From: Rostrohypoxylon terebratum
Taxonomy: Eukaryota; Ascomycota; Sordariomycetes; Xylariales; Hypoxylaceae
Direction of reading: 5' to 3'
DNA: 64,000 bases
Assembly (NCBI GenBank): GCA_022497145.1
Contig: MU385865.1
Location: 62,001-126,000 of the forward strand
Shown: one piece after another, positions 21,401 through 33,337 of the stretch
Position numbering within the stretch: the first letter of the stretch is position 1
Layout: every line of letters starts with the position of its first letter
Program-made: the position numbers and the translations under genes
The notes under the pieces: generated by a model
What the model saw: only the letters and a program-made list of their open reading frames with translations
Told to the model about the DNA's origin: nothing
The model's database searches: none

Positions 21401-24400
21401 ATTAAGCCCTCCGACTCTGAGATCCCGCCCCTGCTAGCATACAAATGGGCCCAGGGCATCAACAATTTAGAGAAGGTCTGGGAGACTGCGGATGGCGAAT
21501 GTAACGTCATGATCGAGACAGAACTATCTAAGGTCTATGAGAAGATAGATCTAACTTTGTTGAACCGACTTCTCAGATTGATCATGGATCACAATCTGGC
21601 TGATTACATCAGCTCTAAGAACAATGTACAGCTAACTTATAAGGACATGAACCACATCAATAGCTACGGTATGATCCGTGGTCTTCAATTCTCGGGTTTC
21701 GTCTTCCAGTACTACGGTCTCGTTCTAGATCTGTTGCTTCTTGGTTTGAATCGCGCTAGTGAGATCGCTGGTCCGCCCCAAAGCCCGAACGATTTCCTTC
21801 AATTCCGCGACCGCGAGACAGAGACAAAGCATCCTATCCGTCTGTACACGAGATACATCGATAGGATATGGGTTTTCCTACGGTTCACCGCTGAGGAGTC
21901 GCGAGATCTCATTCAACGGTTCCTAACAGAGCAGCCGGACCCCAACTTCGAGAATGTCATCGGATATAAGAGCAAGAAGTGCTGGCCGAGGGACTCGCGT
22001 ATGCGGCTAATGAGACATGATGTTAACCTTGGTCGAGCTGTATTCTGGGACTTGAAAAATCGTCTCCCCCGATCTGTCACTACGATCGAATGGGACGATA
22101 CCTTTGCCAGCGTCTATAGCCGCGACAATCCAAATTTACTCTACTCTATGGTTGGGTTTGAAGTCCGCATTCTTCCTAAGATTAGGAACCAAAACGACGA
22201 ATTTCCTATCAAGGACAGCATATGGTCTCTCGTGGATAATACTACCAAAGAGAGAACAGCACATGCCTTCCTGCAAGTCACGGAGGAGGATTGTCAGAAG
22301 TTCAATAATAGGATTCGCCAAATCCTCATGTCTTCTGGATCAACGACCTTCACCAAGATCGCCAATAAGTGGAACACCGCCCTAATCGCACTTTTCACCT
22401 ATTATCGTGAGGCTGCAGTATCTACTGTTAGTCTCCTAGATACAATCGTCAAATGCGAGACCAAGATTCAGACACGAGTAAAGATCGGATTGAACTCAAA
22501 GATGCCGTCGCGTTTCCCTCCTGCTGTTTTCTACACGCCGAAGGAATTGGGTGGTCTGGGAATGATATCCGGCTCCCACATTCTCATCCCGGCTAGTGAC
22601 AAGCGTTATTCGAAACAAACGGATACTGGCGTTAGTCATTTCCGAGCTGGTATGACGCACGACGAAGAGACACTAATCCCTAACATTTTCCGATACATCA
22701 TCCCCTGGGAAGCCGAGTTTATCGACTCGCAAAGAGTTTGGACTGAGTATTCTCAAAAGCGATTAGAAGCCAACCAACAAAATAGGCGCTTGACCCTAGA
22801 GGACTTGGAAGATAGCTGGGATCGTGGTTTGCCGCGTATCAACACTCTGTTCCAAAAAGACCGAAGCACGCTCAGTTTCGATAAGGGTTTCCGAACCCGA
22901 AGCGAATTCAAGATCTACCAACTTATGAAGAGCAATCCCTTCTGGTGGACCAGCCAGCGCCACGACGGAAAGCTTTGGAACCTAAATGCCTATCGTTCTG
23001 ATGTCATCCAGGCTCTAGGCGGTGTAGAAACAATCCTCGAGCACACCTTGTTCAAGGCAACAGGTTTCCCATCATGGGAGGGTCTGTTCTGGGAGAAAGC
23101 CAGCGGTTTTGAAGAGTCAATGAAATTCAAGAAGTTGACTAACGCACAGAGATCCGGTCTAAACCAAATCCCTAACCGTCGATTCACACTCTGGTGGTCA
23201 CCAACCATCAACCGTGCAAACGTCTATGTCGGTTTCCAGGTCCAACTAGATCTTACTGGTATTTTCTTGCACGGCAAGATTCCTACCTTGAAGATTTCCC
23301 TCATCCAAATCTTTCGTGCCCATTTATGGCAGAAGATCCATGAATCTGTGGTTATGGACTTCTGTCAAGTATTTGACCAACAGCTAGAATCTCTTGGAAT
23401 TGAGACCGTGCAGAAAGAGACGATTCACCCTCGAAAATCGTACAAGATGAACAGCTCTTGCGCCGACATTCTCCTTTTTGCAAGTAACAAATGGAATGTC
23501 ACCCGTCCGTCGCTTTTGCACGATACTAAGGACGTTATCGAACCTACCACCACGAACAAATTCTGGCTCGATATCCAATTAAGGTACGGCGATTACGACT
23601 CTCACGATATCGAGCGTTATACTCGTGCGAAGTACCTGGATTACACTCAGGACAGCATGAGTATCTACCCTTCGGCAACTGGATTGATGATTGGTATCGA
23701 TCTTGCCTACAACCTCTATTCCGCCTATGGACAATACTTCCCTGGTCTGAAGCAACTTGTACAAGAGGCCATGGCTAAGATTATGAAGGCTAATCCTGCT
23801 CTTTACGTCCTTCGCGAGCGTATCAGGAAGGGTCTTCAACTCTACGCTTCAGAGAGCAACCAAGAGTTCTTAAACTCTCAGAATTACTCCGAGTTGTTCA
23901 GTAACCAAACGAAACTCTTCATCGATGACACAAATGTGTACCGTGTCACCATCCATAAGACCTTCGAAGGCAATTTGACCACTAAGCCGATCAACGGTGC
24001 CATCTTCATCTTCAACCCTCGAACCGGTCAATTATTCCTCAAGATTATTCACACCAGCGTCTGGGCTGGACAAAAGCGTCTAGGTCAATTGGCCAAATGG
24101 AAAACGGCCGAAGAAGTTGCTGCTCTCATTCGATCCCTTCCGGTAGAAGAACAGCCAAAGGAACTAATCGTCACACGCAAGGGTCTGCTAGATCCTCTCG
24201 AAGTCCACTTGCTAGATTTCCCGAACATATCCATCCGTGCTTCAGAATTGCAGCTACCCTTCCAGGCAGCAATGAAGGTTGAAAAGCTAGGTGATATGAT
24301 TCTCCGCGCTACGGAACCTCAAATGGTTCTCTTCAACCTCTATGACGAATGGCTCAAGAATATATCCTCTTACACAGCATTTTCTCGTCTAGTTCTTATA

Positions 24401-25594
24401 CTTCGTGCTCTTCATGTCAACCCTGACAAGACGAAGCTCATCCTTCGACCTGACAAGACCGTTATAACACAAGTGCATCACATTTGGCCCACGCTGTCTG
24501 ACGAGGATTGGATCAAGGTTGAAACGCAGCTGCGAGATCTGATTCTGCATGATTACGGAAAGAAGAACAACGTTAACGTTTCCAGCTTGACTACTAGTGA
24601 GGTTCGTGATATCATTTTGGGTATGGAAATTTCTGCGCCATCTATGCAACGGCAACAAGCTGCAGAAATAGAGAAACAACAAGAGGAGCAGCAACAGATC
24701 ACTGCTGTCACCACGAAAACGCAGAATATCCACGGTGAAGAACTTATCGTCACGACAACATCCAAATACGAGCAGGAGAAGTTCGCGTCCAAGACGGAGT
24801 GGCGCACTCGAGCCATCGCAACATCCAACCTTCGAACTCGGGCTAACAACATTTATGTCTCATCTGTGGACAATGATCTAGAGGACATCACATATGTCAT
24901 GCCGAACAATATCTTGAAGAAATTTATCACCATTGCAGACTTGAGAGTGCAGATTGCAGGTTACCTATATGGTGTATCTGCTCCCGACAACGATCAAGTG
25001 AAGGAAATCCGCTGCATCGTCATGGTACCTCAGATCGGTAACACGCGCTACAGCCAACTCCCCCACCAGTTGCCTCAACACGAATATCTCTCGGATATGG
25101 AGCCTCTGGGTGTGATTCACACTCTCGCTGGAAACGAATCGCCTTACATGTCTGCAGTCGACGTTACTATGCATTCTCAACTCCTCGACCGCCATAGCAA
25201 ATGGGATAAGGAGAAGACTGTGATGATTGACGTCTCCTTCACCCCTGGCTCAGTTTCTCTAGCCGCCTGGTCTCTGACTCCCTCCGGCTACCGATGGGGC
25301 GCCGAAAACAGAGATTTCAGCAAGGACGATCCGAACGGGTTCACGACGTCTATGGGTGTCAAGCGCAAGCTGCTACTCAGCCCTCGGTACAGGGGATTCT
25401 TCCTGGTGCCGGAAGATGGCAAGTGGAACTACAACTTCATGGGCAGCAATTTCCTCGGGCTGGAGAAGAAGCCGGTGCACGTCAAACTAGACACGCCAAT
25501 GCCCTTCTACAGCGATCTGCACCGCCCAGAGCACTTCCACAACTTCGCGGAGATGGAAGACCCCGGCGTGGACAGGAACGATAACTTCGCTTAA
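18470..25594 (+). CDS. prp8: Pre-mRNA-splicing factor Prp8 (U5 snRNP core)
   Basis: Central scaffold of the spliceosome, a U5 snRNP protein that cradles the U2/U6 catalytic RNA, both splice sites and the branch helix. One uninterrupted exon of 2,374 codons, the normal fungal length. The true start is ATG 18470 ([11 protein letters not shown]); the two preceding codons begin with TTG and are not a start. Order along the protein, with limits from family knowledge: Pro-rich tail (about 1-50), PRO8NT, PROCN, RRM-like, U5- and U6-snRNA-binding segments, the RNase H-like domain IV with [20 protein letters not shown] (about 1865-1885), and a C-terminal JAB1/MPN domain (about 2110-2250, [23 protein letters not shown]) that regulates Brr2. 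The C-terminus is [14 protein letters not shown]. No intein interrupts it, although Prp8 is a common fungal intein site. Confidence 0.98.
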   Translation: MSSFQPPPPPPGWGPPPPPPPPPPGPPSDFLPPPPGAPAPPPPGYRPPTDTHIAKFAQKKREWLRDQRNRFGEKRKGGAVETQKADMPPEHLRKIVKDIGDVSQKKYTSDKRSYLGALKFMPHAVMKLLENMPMPWESAREVKVLYHVNGCLTLVNEIPRVIPPVFHAQWATMWLTMRKEKSDRRLFKRMRFPPFDDEEPPLSWSENIEDVEPLEPIQMELDEEEDSAVYEWFYDHRPLVDTEHVNGPSYKQWSLTLPQMAALHRLSRPLLSETVDQNYFYLFDLKSFLTAKALNVALPGGPRFEPLYKDIDPNDEDFGEFNAIDRIIFRFPIRTEYRVAYPYLYNSLPRSVKFNWHSHPQIVYTKSEDPNLPAFHFDPMINPISSRSVAPKNVSISHEDEIFGAGNLEEPEEDAFELPATVEPFLADEELYTEDTSSAIGLWWAPFPFNRRSGRMVRAQDVPLVKQWYLEHCPPKQPVKVRVSYQKLLKTYVLNELHKKKPKALNRQNLLRSLKQTKFFQQTTIDWVEAGLQVSRQGFNMLNLLIHRKNLTYLHLDYNFNLKPVKTLTTKERKKSRFGNAFHLMREILRLVKLIVDSHVQYRLGNIDAFQLADGILYAFNHVGQLTGMYRYKYKLMHQIRSCKDLKHLIYYRFNSGPVGKGPGCGFWAPAWRVWLFFLRGIIPLLERWLGNLLSRQFEGRHSKGVAKTVTKQRVESHFDLELRASVMADLMDMMPEGIKQNKVNTVLQHLSEAWRCWKSNIPWKVPGLPAPIENIILRYVKAKADWWMSVAHYNRERIRRGATVDKTVAKKNVGRLTRLWLKAEQERQHNYKKDGPYVSSEEAVAIYTTTVHWLESRKFTPIPFPSVSYKHDTKILILALERLREAYSVKGRLNQSQREELALIEQAYDSPGTTLERIKRFLLTQRAFKEVQIDMNDNYSTINPVYDIEPIEKISDAYLDQYLWYQADQRHLFPAWIKPSDSEIPPLLAYKWAQGINNLEKVWETADGECNVMIETELSKVYEKIDLTLLNRLLRLIMDHNLADYISSKNNVQLTYKDMNHINSYGMIRGLQFSGFVFQYYGLVLDLLLLGLNRASEIAGPPQSPNDFLQFRDRETETKHPIRLYTRYIDRIWVFLRFTAEESRDLIQRFLTEQPDPNFENVIGYKSKKCWPRDSRMRLMRHDVNLGRAVFWDLKNRLPRSVTTIEWDDTFASVYSRDNPNLLYSMVGFEVRILPKIRNQNDEFPIKDSIWSLVDNTTKERTAHAFLQVTEEDCQKFNNRIRQILMSSGSTTFTKIANKWNTALIALFTYYREAAVSTVSLLDTIVKCETKIQTRVKIGLNSKMPSRFPPAVFYTPKELGGLGMISGSHILIPASDKRYSKQTDTGVSHFRAGMTHDEETLIPNIFRYIIPWEAEFIDSQRVWTEYSQKRLEANQQNRRLTLEDLEDSWDRGLPRINTLFQKDRSTLSFDKGFRTRSEFKIYQLMKSNPFWWTSQRHDGKLWNLNAYRSDVIQALGGVETILEHTLFKATGFPSWEGLFWEKASGFEESMKFKKLTNAQRSGLNQIPNRRFTLWWSPTINRANVYVGFQVQLDLTGIFLHGKIPTLKISLIQIFRAHLWQKIHESVVMDFCQVFDQQLESLGIETVQKETIHPRKSYKMNSSCADILLFASNKWNVTRPSLLHDTKDVIEPTTTNKFWLDIQLRYGDYDSHDIERYTRAKYLDYTQDSMSIYPSATGLMIGIDLAYNLYSAYGQYFPGLKQLVQEAMAKIMKANPALYVLRERIRKGLQLYASESNQEFLNSQNYSELFSNQTKLFIDDTNVYRVTIHKTFEGNLTTKPINGAIFIFNPRTGQLFLKIIHTSVWAGQKRLGQLAKWKTAEEVAALIRSLPVEEQPKELIVTRKGLLDPLEVHLLDFPNISIRASELQLPFQAAMKVEKLGDMILRATEPQMVLFNLYDEWLKNISSYTAFSRLVLILRALHVNPDKTKLILRPDKTVITQVHHIWPTLSDEDWIKVETQLRDLILHDYGKKNNVNVSSLTTSEVRDIILGMEISAPSMQRQQAAEIEKQQEEQQQITAVTTKTQNIHGEELIVTTTSKYEQEKFASKTEWRTRAIATSNLRTRANNIYVSSVDNDLEDITYVMPNNILKKFITIADLRVQIAGYLYGVSAPDNDQVKEIRCIVMVPQIGNTRYSQLPHQLPQHEYLSDMEPLGVIHTLAGNESPYMSAVDVTMHSQLLDRHSKWDKEKTVMIDVSFTPGSVSLAAWSLTPSGYRWGAENRDFSKDDPNGFTTSMGVKRKLLLSPRYRGFFLVPEDGKWNYNFMGSNFLGLEKKPVHVKLDTPMPFYSDLHRPEHFHNFAEMEDPGVDRNDNFA

Positions 25595-26689
25595 GGTGAC
25601 GCGCTGTGTGCGCGCGCGCATCTCGTTATGGGAGATCTTGGGGACAATCGTCGCGGGAGATGACAGGACGGGTTTGATCGCCGGGCTTATGGATTGGAGA
25701 GTTAGGAGAAATTAAGAGGCGAAGCTGATGTTTAATATCGGAGGTGACGAAATGACGCATTACAATGGCATTTCCCAAAAAAAAGTCGGTTGCGGACATG
25801 TGCTTTTTTTTAAACCGGGAATTTTTCTCTTACAGGGCGTTCTAGGGGGTCTAATAGGGATTGAATTACGAAGTTCAGGGGACTTTTTTTTATGTTACAG
25901 GAGGCTCAGCTCTCAAATCTCTTGCCCCCAAAGGCCTGTACTCTCTTCATATTACTACCTACTACCTACTATTGCTGTGCCGGTCAGGTACTAGGTACGT
26001 ACCTCATTGTAACATATCAGCTACGAGAATGTGATAATACCCCCCCGCAACCATGGACTCGGAACCGAAAGGAAGTGCGTGACTTTGTGATCACCAATAT
26101 TTCCGCATTGCGATAATAATTTCTATAAGAAAAAAAAGCTTGGGCCTCCCACCCACACCCCCAGTAAGTAAGTAAGTAAGCCTGTTAAGGGAAAACGTTA
26201 CTCTGCCGAAATCTCGTGCGCGCCCAGTCAATTCATCAAATGAGACGAGTGTGGAGAAACCGTTCAAGGCTGATAGCTCTGCACGATTTTGACAGGTGCT
26301 GAGCGGCGATCTGGATTTGTTTGTAGATTCGTACCATGTCCTTGATCCCTGAGGTTCAGTAGGTAGGACCTGGTAGGTAGCGCAAGTGGAGAGTCAGCAG
26401 CAGCAGGCGATATGCCAATCTGATATCTGACCAGGCGCAGCCTTCTCAAACTTATGTACTATGCCTGGAGCACCGTCGACCGCCGCGATCGTCTTATTAC
26501 CTAGCCCAAGCGAACCCGAGAACCCAGATAAGGAATGTAGATGCGGCGCAAAAGGGCGCGTGAGAGGCTCGCGATAAGGCTTAGTCCCTGACGGTCGCAC
26601 ATCTCTCTGCTACTATACTCAGGCACTGCGCATGAGAGACCATTCCCCATTCACACTGACGATACAACCGAGGGTCTCAACAACAAAAA

Positions 26690-26711
26690 GCAAAAAAAAA
26701 AAAAAAAAAAA
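26690..26711 (+). repeat. A-rich homopolymer tract
   Basis: A run of about 20 adenines inside the intergenic region, a probable site of length variation and assembly error. Confidence 0.8.
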
Positions 26712-28770
26712 CGGCGAATTGGGGTTCCAGGCTGCCCAGATCGCTGCCCAATCTAGAAGCAACGTAGACCTAGAATCCTGCGCACCCATTCGATGGTTCA
26801 GCGAAGGGGAAAAGCGGGACGGCGTTTGCTGATCATCTCCCCTCCCCAACCGTGGAATCGAAAAAATGCTCCGCGCTAGTCAGTACAGAAGGACAAGCCA
26901 GGTCCTCGGTGTGGACTTGCCTAGCGCGGGATGGGCACGTACGCTACTAGCCGTATATGTACGTATGTATCGTATGTATGTACCTACTAGTATGTACGGA
27001 TGACGGATAATACCTACCAGGTAGTATAGATTTGATAGCTTGATAATCAGCGGGAAGGAGGGTGGGGGACTTGGGTTGGTTGCAGGGGAATCAGCTTTTT
27101 CGGGATGAGATGCATACCTGAATAGTGCACTTGCTTAGATTTGAGATGAAGAATCAAGATGAAAAGTTGCTAACTTAAGAAAGGAGTAGCGCGCCCAGCG
27201 CGTGATGTGGTGCGTAGTGCCGAAGTAAAGGCGCCGCCGAAATAGCCAGGCTGAAAAGAGTGCAGAAAGTCAATAAAGCAAATTGCTCTTTCTTATGCGT
27301 TCATGCGTTCGTAGGTGGATTAGTGGGCGAAGATCAAGGTTAGATCCTCAAAAGGGATCTAATTAGACGACGATTGATCTATTACTGGCTCAATCTAGCC
27401 GGTTATCCACGCTGGACAGTCCACTCTAGTCCACTCTGTCAGTTTGTATCCATAACGTTCCAAGAAGCACGGCCGGGTACCGGGAAAGCTTCAATGTTTT
27501 TACGGTTCTGTATCTGTTGTACCTGGCTAGGGTTGTGATTGTCGCTCGTACTAGTATGGTAGATGTAGCTAAATGGAGTTTGTACTTCGTACTGTACATC
27601 TAATCCGGATCTCTGGGCGGTCGAGGATGCGGAGATTTTTCTTCGACTAGGGCTAGATGGAGCCCTAGGGGCTGTGTACTCTGTACTTCCTGTACTTCCA
27701 GGTTTGCGCTGCAGTACGCGCAATAGGAGGGTCTGTCGGTCCCCACCTGTACCTGTCAAGGAGCTTTCCCCAGTGGAATTGGCATTATCGACAGGGTAAT
27801 CCAAGTACGCAAGACATGGTAGAATGAGGCTGACTTTGCCCGCGATGTCATTCACAAGCAGCGGTGACACATGAACGTGCTGGATCTTCGTTAAAACTGA
27901 TATTGTTAGTCCTGAGCTCCGCGCTTCGCCCCCAAAAGACGGGTGTTGCTTTCGCCAAGTAGGTAAGGAGCTGCGAATTCTCCAACCCTATTACGTGGTA
28001 AGTTATTTGTCACCCATTCATCCCAAGATCAGACAGTGAGCGACATGGAGATACATGAACGTATCTGCAGATTTGCACATCTTAGATGAAGAAGGGGACG
28101 GCAGCGTGCCGAAGCGGCCAGCGCAACATAATGGAACTTTGAGATGCTCTCATCATTTTTTTTATCCTCCATCAACCATCATCGGCAAACCAGCGGTATG
28201 CAATAGGATAGTGGGTCCCGAAGAAAGTGGAGCTTGAAACGGTCCTAAACAGTCAGGAGGAGGAGACGGAGAGGTCGTATCCATTCTCGCGTCTCAAGCA
28301 TGAAAGTGCAGCGTCGGTTGAATAGCTTGCTGCAGAAACGAAATATCCTCACCTGAATTTGATACACATCGCTTCGCTGTCCAGACTCTGAGGTTGCAGA
28401 CGTCCACAATCGGACGGTCATCTGATGTATACGTTCCGGCTGCGCAGATCAGGGGAATCGGAAGCTTGCGGGAGCAGTTTGCGAGCGTCAGAGGACCGAA
28501 GAGCATTGATGAGCAATGTCATTTCTAGACATAGTAATGCCTTTATTAGACCGAACACCTAGAAGACGAATCACATGTTGCGCCGTGACGAGCAGGTGGT
28601 GCGTATAACACAACGACCACCAACGCAGAATCGCCGTATTTGAAAGAATCGATAGGGTAGGGTGTCAGTTTACTTTCACGGCATTGACGCCGTATGCGAC
28701 CACCGCAGCGTGTCTGGCCTCACTAGGTGCGCCACGCACTGCTACACAGCAGGTTAAAAAAGGCCACCTC

Positions 28771-28811
28771 AGGGCACATTTGGGGCACGTTGGGGGCACG
28801 TTGGGGCACAT
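28771..28811 (+). repeat. Short tandem repeat of a GGGGCACGTT unit
   Basis: Four imperfect copies of an 11-base unit (GGGCACATTT, GGGGCACGTTG, GGGGCACGTTG, GGGGCACATT), preceded by TTAAAAAAGGCCACC. Too short and too regular to be coding. It may be one end of an old transposon or a protein-binding cluster. Confidence 0.7.
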
Positions 28812-29121
28812 TACAAGTCCGAGCTTTTAAATTGGCTGCATCGTCCCTGCGCACATGCTGGATAACCCGGACATGTCCAAGATGTCAAGGCCTGCAGTGG
28901 CTGCAGTGGACCACACACCCAGGAAGTCGGATGCAGGGGAGACGATGAGAAAAGTGACAGGGCTCGATCAAATAGAATGCTTCTAGAAGGAATCGCCGAG
29001 ATGCCCGGAATTGTCAATGCGTGCCGTAGAGCCAATAAAATCTCCTAGTAAGAAGGTAGACAGGTGTAGCTGTGGGTGTAGCTGTGGTGATCATGGTTTT
29101 GTAAGTGAGAAGGAGAAGATG

Positions 29122-29203
29122 TACTGGTGCTGTCTACGATAACTCTCATCAGCACCCCCCCTACGAGGGGTGCGGTCGAAAGTTATTGTAGACAGCACCA
29201 GTA
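29122..29203. repeat. Long hairpin-forming inverted repeat, MITE-like
   Basis: Two 23-base arms (29122-29144 and 29181-29203, beginning TACTGGTGCTG and ending CAGCACCAGTA) pair along their whole length with one G.U wobble. The loop contains a second 7-base stem (GCACCCC with GGGGTGC). Both ends are TA. It could be a small TIR element or a structured RNA precursor. No gene overlaps it. Confidence 0.8.
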
Positions 29204-29252
29204 AGATTTTAGTAGTAATAGTTGGATTCATTCTTCAGCGAACGAGAGGGGG

Positions 29253-29400
29253 CTATAAAGCTTTTAGAGTCTACAAAACGAAACTGCAGGTGCGTCCTAT
29301 TGTCTCGAAACCTTGAAACAGCTTGAGCTTCCAAGTTCTTTTCCACAGTTCAAGTCAATTCAAGTCCGTCGAGACTTCAAGAAGCAAGAAACCTTATCAC
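29253..29400 (+). promoter_or_regulatory. TATA box and leader-like sequence without a following gene
   Basis: GCTATAAAGC at about 29255-29264 is followed by a CAAG/TTCAAG-rich stretch to about 29400, which resembles the 5' leader of fungal secreted-protein genes. No ATG-initiated reading frame of useful length follows. It could be an orphaned promoter, a non-coding RNA start or chance. Confidence 0.3.
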
Positions 29401-32072
29401 AAACAACGTTCGCACGTGCTGACTAGCCCTTCCGTCCAACCCTGTACGAAGTAGGAAGTTACGATATCCAATATCCAATATAGTGGGTAGCTATCTAGCT
29501 GAAAGGGACAGAGCTACCTAGTACGGATAGATTTACGGATGGGGACAGTAGCGGTTTTTTTCTAATAATAGAGACCGGTTGAAAAGATAGTATGTAGTAC
29601 TATGTAATAGATAGTGTAAGTAGTAGTGTAAGTAGTACCTGGCCTTGTTCCTGGCCTCCTTGGCCTCCATACCACTGGTGACTGGCAGCCTAGTTTGGTT
29701 TATTATGTACATGTCTAAACTCGCTCCGTACCTTCCTATCCATACGACCCAGATCGTTCGCAATTTCCGATCTTGCAGCGTGGGTGCGCAGGTGCGGCGC
29801 GTTTCTAGTAAAAGTCTATTACCTTGTATTCTTTTTTTTCTAGAATGTCTTTTTGTCGCTTCCCTTGGTCGCAATTCTATTCTTGTTTTCCCTTTACAAC
29901 TTCATATATGCGCTCTTCCATCGTCCGGCGTCGCAACATCGTCGAACCTAGTACAAAAGACGGGGTGGTTCAGGCGTCTGAAACACCCCTGGTCACGCAC
30001 TAGAAGCAATTTCCATTCTTCTAGAAGCCCAGCGTTCGCGACTAAGTTGCATAATTGACCTTTTAATTGCTTGGAGTCATTGAAACACGTTTCGTTCATG
30101 CGAGACTCTCGTCCATTGAGCTCCTGTCTTTTCAGCTTCTTACCTAGTAACTTACCCACATTGACATGGTCATGGTAGTCATGGTCCAGCCTAACCAGCC
30201 TCGAGGTTCCACCGTCTACTGGACTTCCCACTTTCAATCGCATTGAATCGCGCAATATTACGATGGCCCGGGGCCGGGATCCAGAGAATTGGGACCACTT
30301 GTCCACCAGTCTCCGGACGATGGACCATGGTCCATACACTATTCTAGGTAACAATACTGCGAGGTACCCTATGCCCTGAGATTAACGATACGATGACGAC
30401 CGTCGACCTGGCCAGCTGCCCTAATGCTTTGACACGTACGATAGATGGACAGGCTGCGAGGAGTCAGGAGGGATGAAAGAGAGCAAGCGAGCGAGCGGGA
30501 AAAAAAAAGTACGCAGTACTATAGACAGACGCGAGCTTTCCGCAGTGATGACCCTGCTCGGTTATCCCGCCAAGTGTCTCCAGCCCCCATCACGCTCGAT
30601 TGATTTGGTGACCCGAGCATCATCGTCATGTCTCCCGAAACGTGAGTCCGCTAATCTCAGTTGGTTATTCTTGTCGTCTCTTCCCCATCTAACTTACATA
30701 GTTCTAACTTCTGACTCCTTGCCCTACTGTTACTATCCCTACACGCCCCTAGCATCGTTCGACATATTTGCTTACATAGAAACCAGGTTTCATTAATCAT
30801 GGGTTATTGTGACCTTGAAAATCGCGGCTGCGCTGACAGCGTACCTGGAGTCTCCGTTAGTGGGCTCTAGTGTCATGTTTTCCCTTGTTTTTTTGCTCCT
30901 CGGCAATCTATCCAGCGTGTTCTGTGGCTACTTGCAACCTTACCAAATTTCACTCGCCCTATGGCGTGTCAGGGATTCGAGCTCTTTTTAATTCCTTATT
31001 ATAGCCCCCCCAGTTCCATATATCCCCCTCCAAGCGGGCGAGGGAGAAAAGTGACCCAGTGTGCCCTAGCAGCCGAGCATGGGCGCGCCACCCTTCACGT
31101 ACAGTACACCCAGTCAACCGGCATTCTGACCCTCCAGTGATTGCCATTGCCTTGGCTTCCTTGGGTGAAAAAAAAAGGTTGAGCAGGGGCCATTCTGTCG
31201 AGAGTCTCTGGGTGCGGCCCACACTCGATTATTCGCTTGTCATGCTTCTGTCTACTACAGACACTGCCCAACTGCGTGGTAGGGTCCGTTTCAGCTTTTT
31301 TTTTTCTTATTTCTCCATTCGGCTGTCTTGTTTTGTATCCTTCTATGCGTTTTCCAGACGTTGCTCTCTTTGGATATCCCTCGACATTTGATAATCTTGT
31401 TTGGGGCATAGCTTTGTCCAGGGTTCACGGAAGTCGACTGTAGTGTACTTCTCACCCTGTTAGTGACTTAAGAGTACCTCACTCCGTTGTGGGCTATCGT
31501 TGCCCCAGTTGCATCATAACCTCCGGCTGGGGTATCTTCTATATCCGGAAAGCTGACCATGGCATAAGATCACCAAATTATGCTACCGTCATCGCCGGGC
31601 GAGGTAACCGAATCTCCACACCAGTTCAGGAACGATACCTGTCTCGCACATGGCAAATCAGGTCAAGTGCTTTAACCTGTGGATGAAAAGAGAGGTAGTC
31701 CTGGTTGACTAGGTACTTGCGGGTCGTTCCCAAGCTCGTCCCTGCCTGGACAGAAACGAGAAAGAAGATCAGACGATATAATGCATCCCTTGCCCTCTCT
31801 TGCTCATTTTCCATTTTGACATTCTGTCACCATATATTAGTCCTAGCTAAAGAATCTAACAAAAAGAACGGATCCCCATCTTCGACAAGGCCTAGGTGGC
31901 ATTGAGATGTTAAAGACTCTACGCGGGCTACCCCGAACTTGATTTTTAATTCTTTGGCTTACGGAAATCCGCCGCCCTGCAAGACAGTCTTACAACCTTG
32001 ACACCACAATCACACAACATCCCGCATCTAACCAGACTTCAAGCTCACCGACGACTACCGCTGCACCAGCAC

Positions 32073-33337
32073 ATGTTCTCGGCTGCTGAGCAAGTAAGTG
32101 CTCAGCCTACTAATTTTCGAAATTCAATCCGACAGGACGGGACTCATCATCGATACTACGCGCGAAACACGCACTCCCACCTCGCAACCGCCAGCGCATC
32201 AGCAGCCCCGAGGGGCTCCAGTCCATCAAATTCTTTCTATACAGACTCCGGCGACCGTCCAGAGCGGTTCGCTCTGGCGGAACCCATGCATCGAAGGCAC
32301 ACTGGCGGGCAACTATCGAGTAGGGCCGGACTACAATGTCGATTACTCCCCGCAAGAGTCGCATCCGGGCGAACAGAGCCAGACACCACACGCATACGAC
32401 ACACATCACCATCAAGGAAATCCAATGCAGCACGCAGGACACAGGAGCTTACATGAACCACCGCAGTCGCATTCTCACCACGCCATGTCGCAGCATCACC
32501 CCGCCCATCATCATCCGATCCTGATGGATCCGGGGCATCTCGGGCCCCGACACATGGGTCATCAGCCTTCACATTATGGGCCGACACCGTCACCTCACTC
32601 CGTTGTTGGTCCGTCATTGTACCCGGCGATGACGCCAACACAGCCTCCTCACAGCGCTGGATCGAAGCGCAGTCGCCCGGATGATCTTGACCTATCCGTT
32701 CCCGGAATGTCTGAACTCGATCAGGGTGACCTCGACGGCATGCAGTCTATGGGCGCCGCATATGCGCAAGCTGCTGGGGCGGCTCCGACACATCACCATC
32801 ACCGCCTACCAGATCAAGGACCACCTTCGAAGATGATGAGGCGCGACGGAGACGGAAGCATGGGGCAAGCAGGAGGCGGTGCCCCAAGTGTGGTAGGGCA
32901 GGTCGGGATGCCAGCGCCGGCGCCGAGGCCACGGGGGCCAAAGCTAAAATTCACGCCGGAAGACGACGCACTACTGATCGACTTGAAGGAAAACAAAAGC
33001 TTGACATGGAAACAAATCGCCGATTTTTTCCCAGGACGTTCGTCAGGTACTCTACAGGTCCGCTATTGTACGAAGCTCAAAGCGAAGACGACACAATGGA
33101 CGGACGAGACAGTAAGTTTGCTTTGCGCTAGGCGCACTTCGGGTTTCGCGGGACAAGCGTTAATACAAGAATGCATAGGACCAAAAGCTTCGAACAGCGC
33201 TTCAAGACTACGAGAACGAAAAGTGGCGTTTTGTTTCCAACAAAGTTGGCCCGGGTTTCACACCCCAGGCTTGTCGAGAGCGAGCCATGCAACTCGCGGG
33301 AGGAGATGCCGGAGAGGTCGGAGAGGAAAACTTATAG
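32073..33337 (+). CDS. Myb/SANT-like DNA-binding protein
   Basis: Putative nuclear transcription regulator with two C-terminal SANT repeats. Repeat 1: KFTPEDDALLIDLKENKSL followed by TWKQIADFFPGRSSGTLQVRY. Repeat 2 is completed only by removing a 67-base intron (33112-33178): QWTDET joined to DQKLRTALQDYENEKWRFVS, ending EVGEENL. The N-terminal half is His/Pro/Gln-rich and disordered, with a nuclear-signal-like GSKRSRPDD. The 5' end is unsettled. ATG 32073 (MFSAAEQ) precedes a GTAAGT donor at 32094, but the best-looking acceptor (32135, with ACTAAT branch) leaves the wrong frame; the CAG at 32202 restores it (MFSAAEQ then QPRGAPVHQ). A single-base indel would be another explanation. The reading frame from about 32203 (IEGTLAGNYRVGPDYN) onward is firm. 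Targets are unknown. Confidence 0.8.

Larger units (their letters stand above)
25595..32072. other. Gene desert of 6.5 kb
   Basis: No convincing gene between PRP8 and the Myb gene. Present are an A21-type homopolymer (about 26693-26711), GTAT/TACG-type microsatellite at 26940-27020, a GGGGCACGTT tandem (28771-28811), a long hairpin (29122-29203) and a TATA-plus-leader-like stretch at 29250-29400. The longest frames (27439-27870 minus, 29645-30058 plus, 29902-30354 minus) are antisense to one another or compositionally odd and match nothing I know. Part may be a long leader or regulatory region for the Myb gene. Confidence 0.5.

Noticed and set aside
27439..27870. Minus-strand frame of 143 codons
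   Set aside because: No recognisable protein, no leader, no splice partners; composition is like the surrounding intergenic DNA.
29645..30354. Overlapping frames of 137 (plus) and 150 (minus) codons
   Set aside because: They are antisense to each other, neither resembles a protein, and both cross simple AT-rich sequence.
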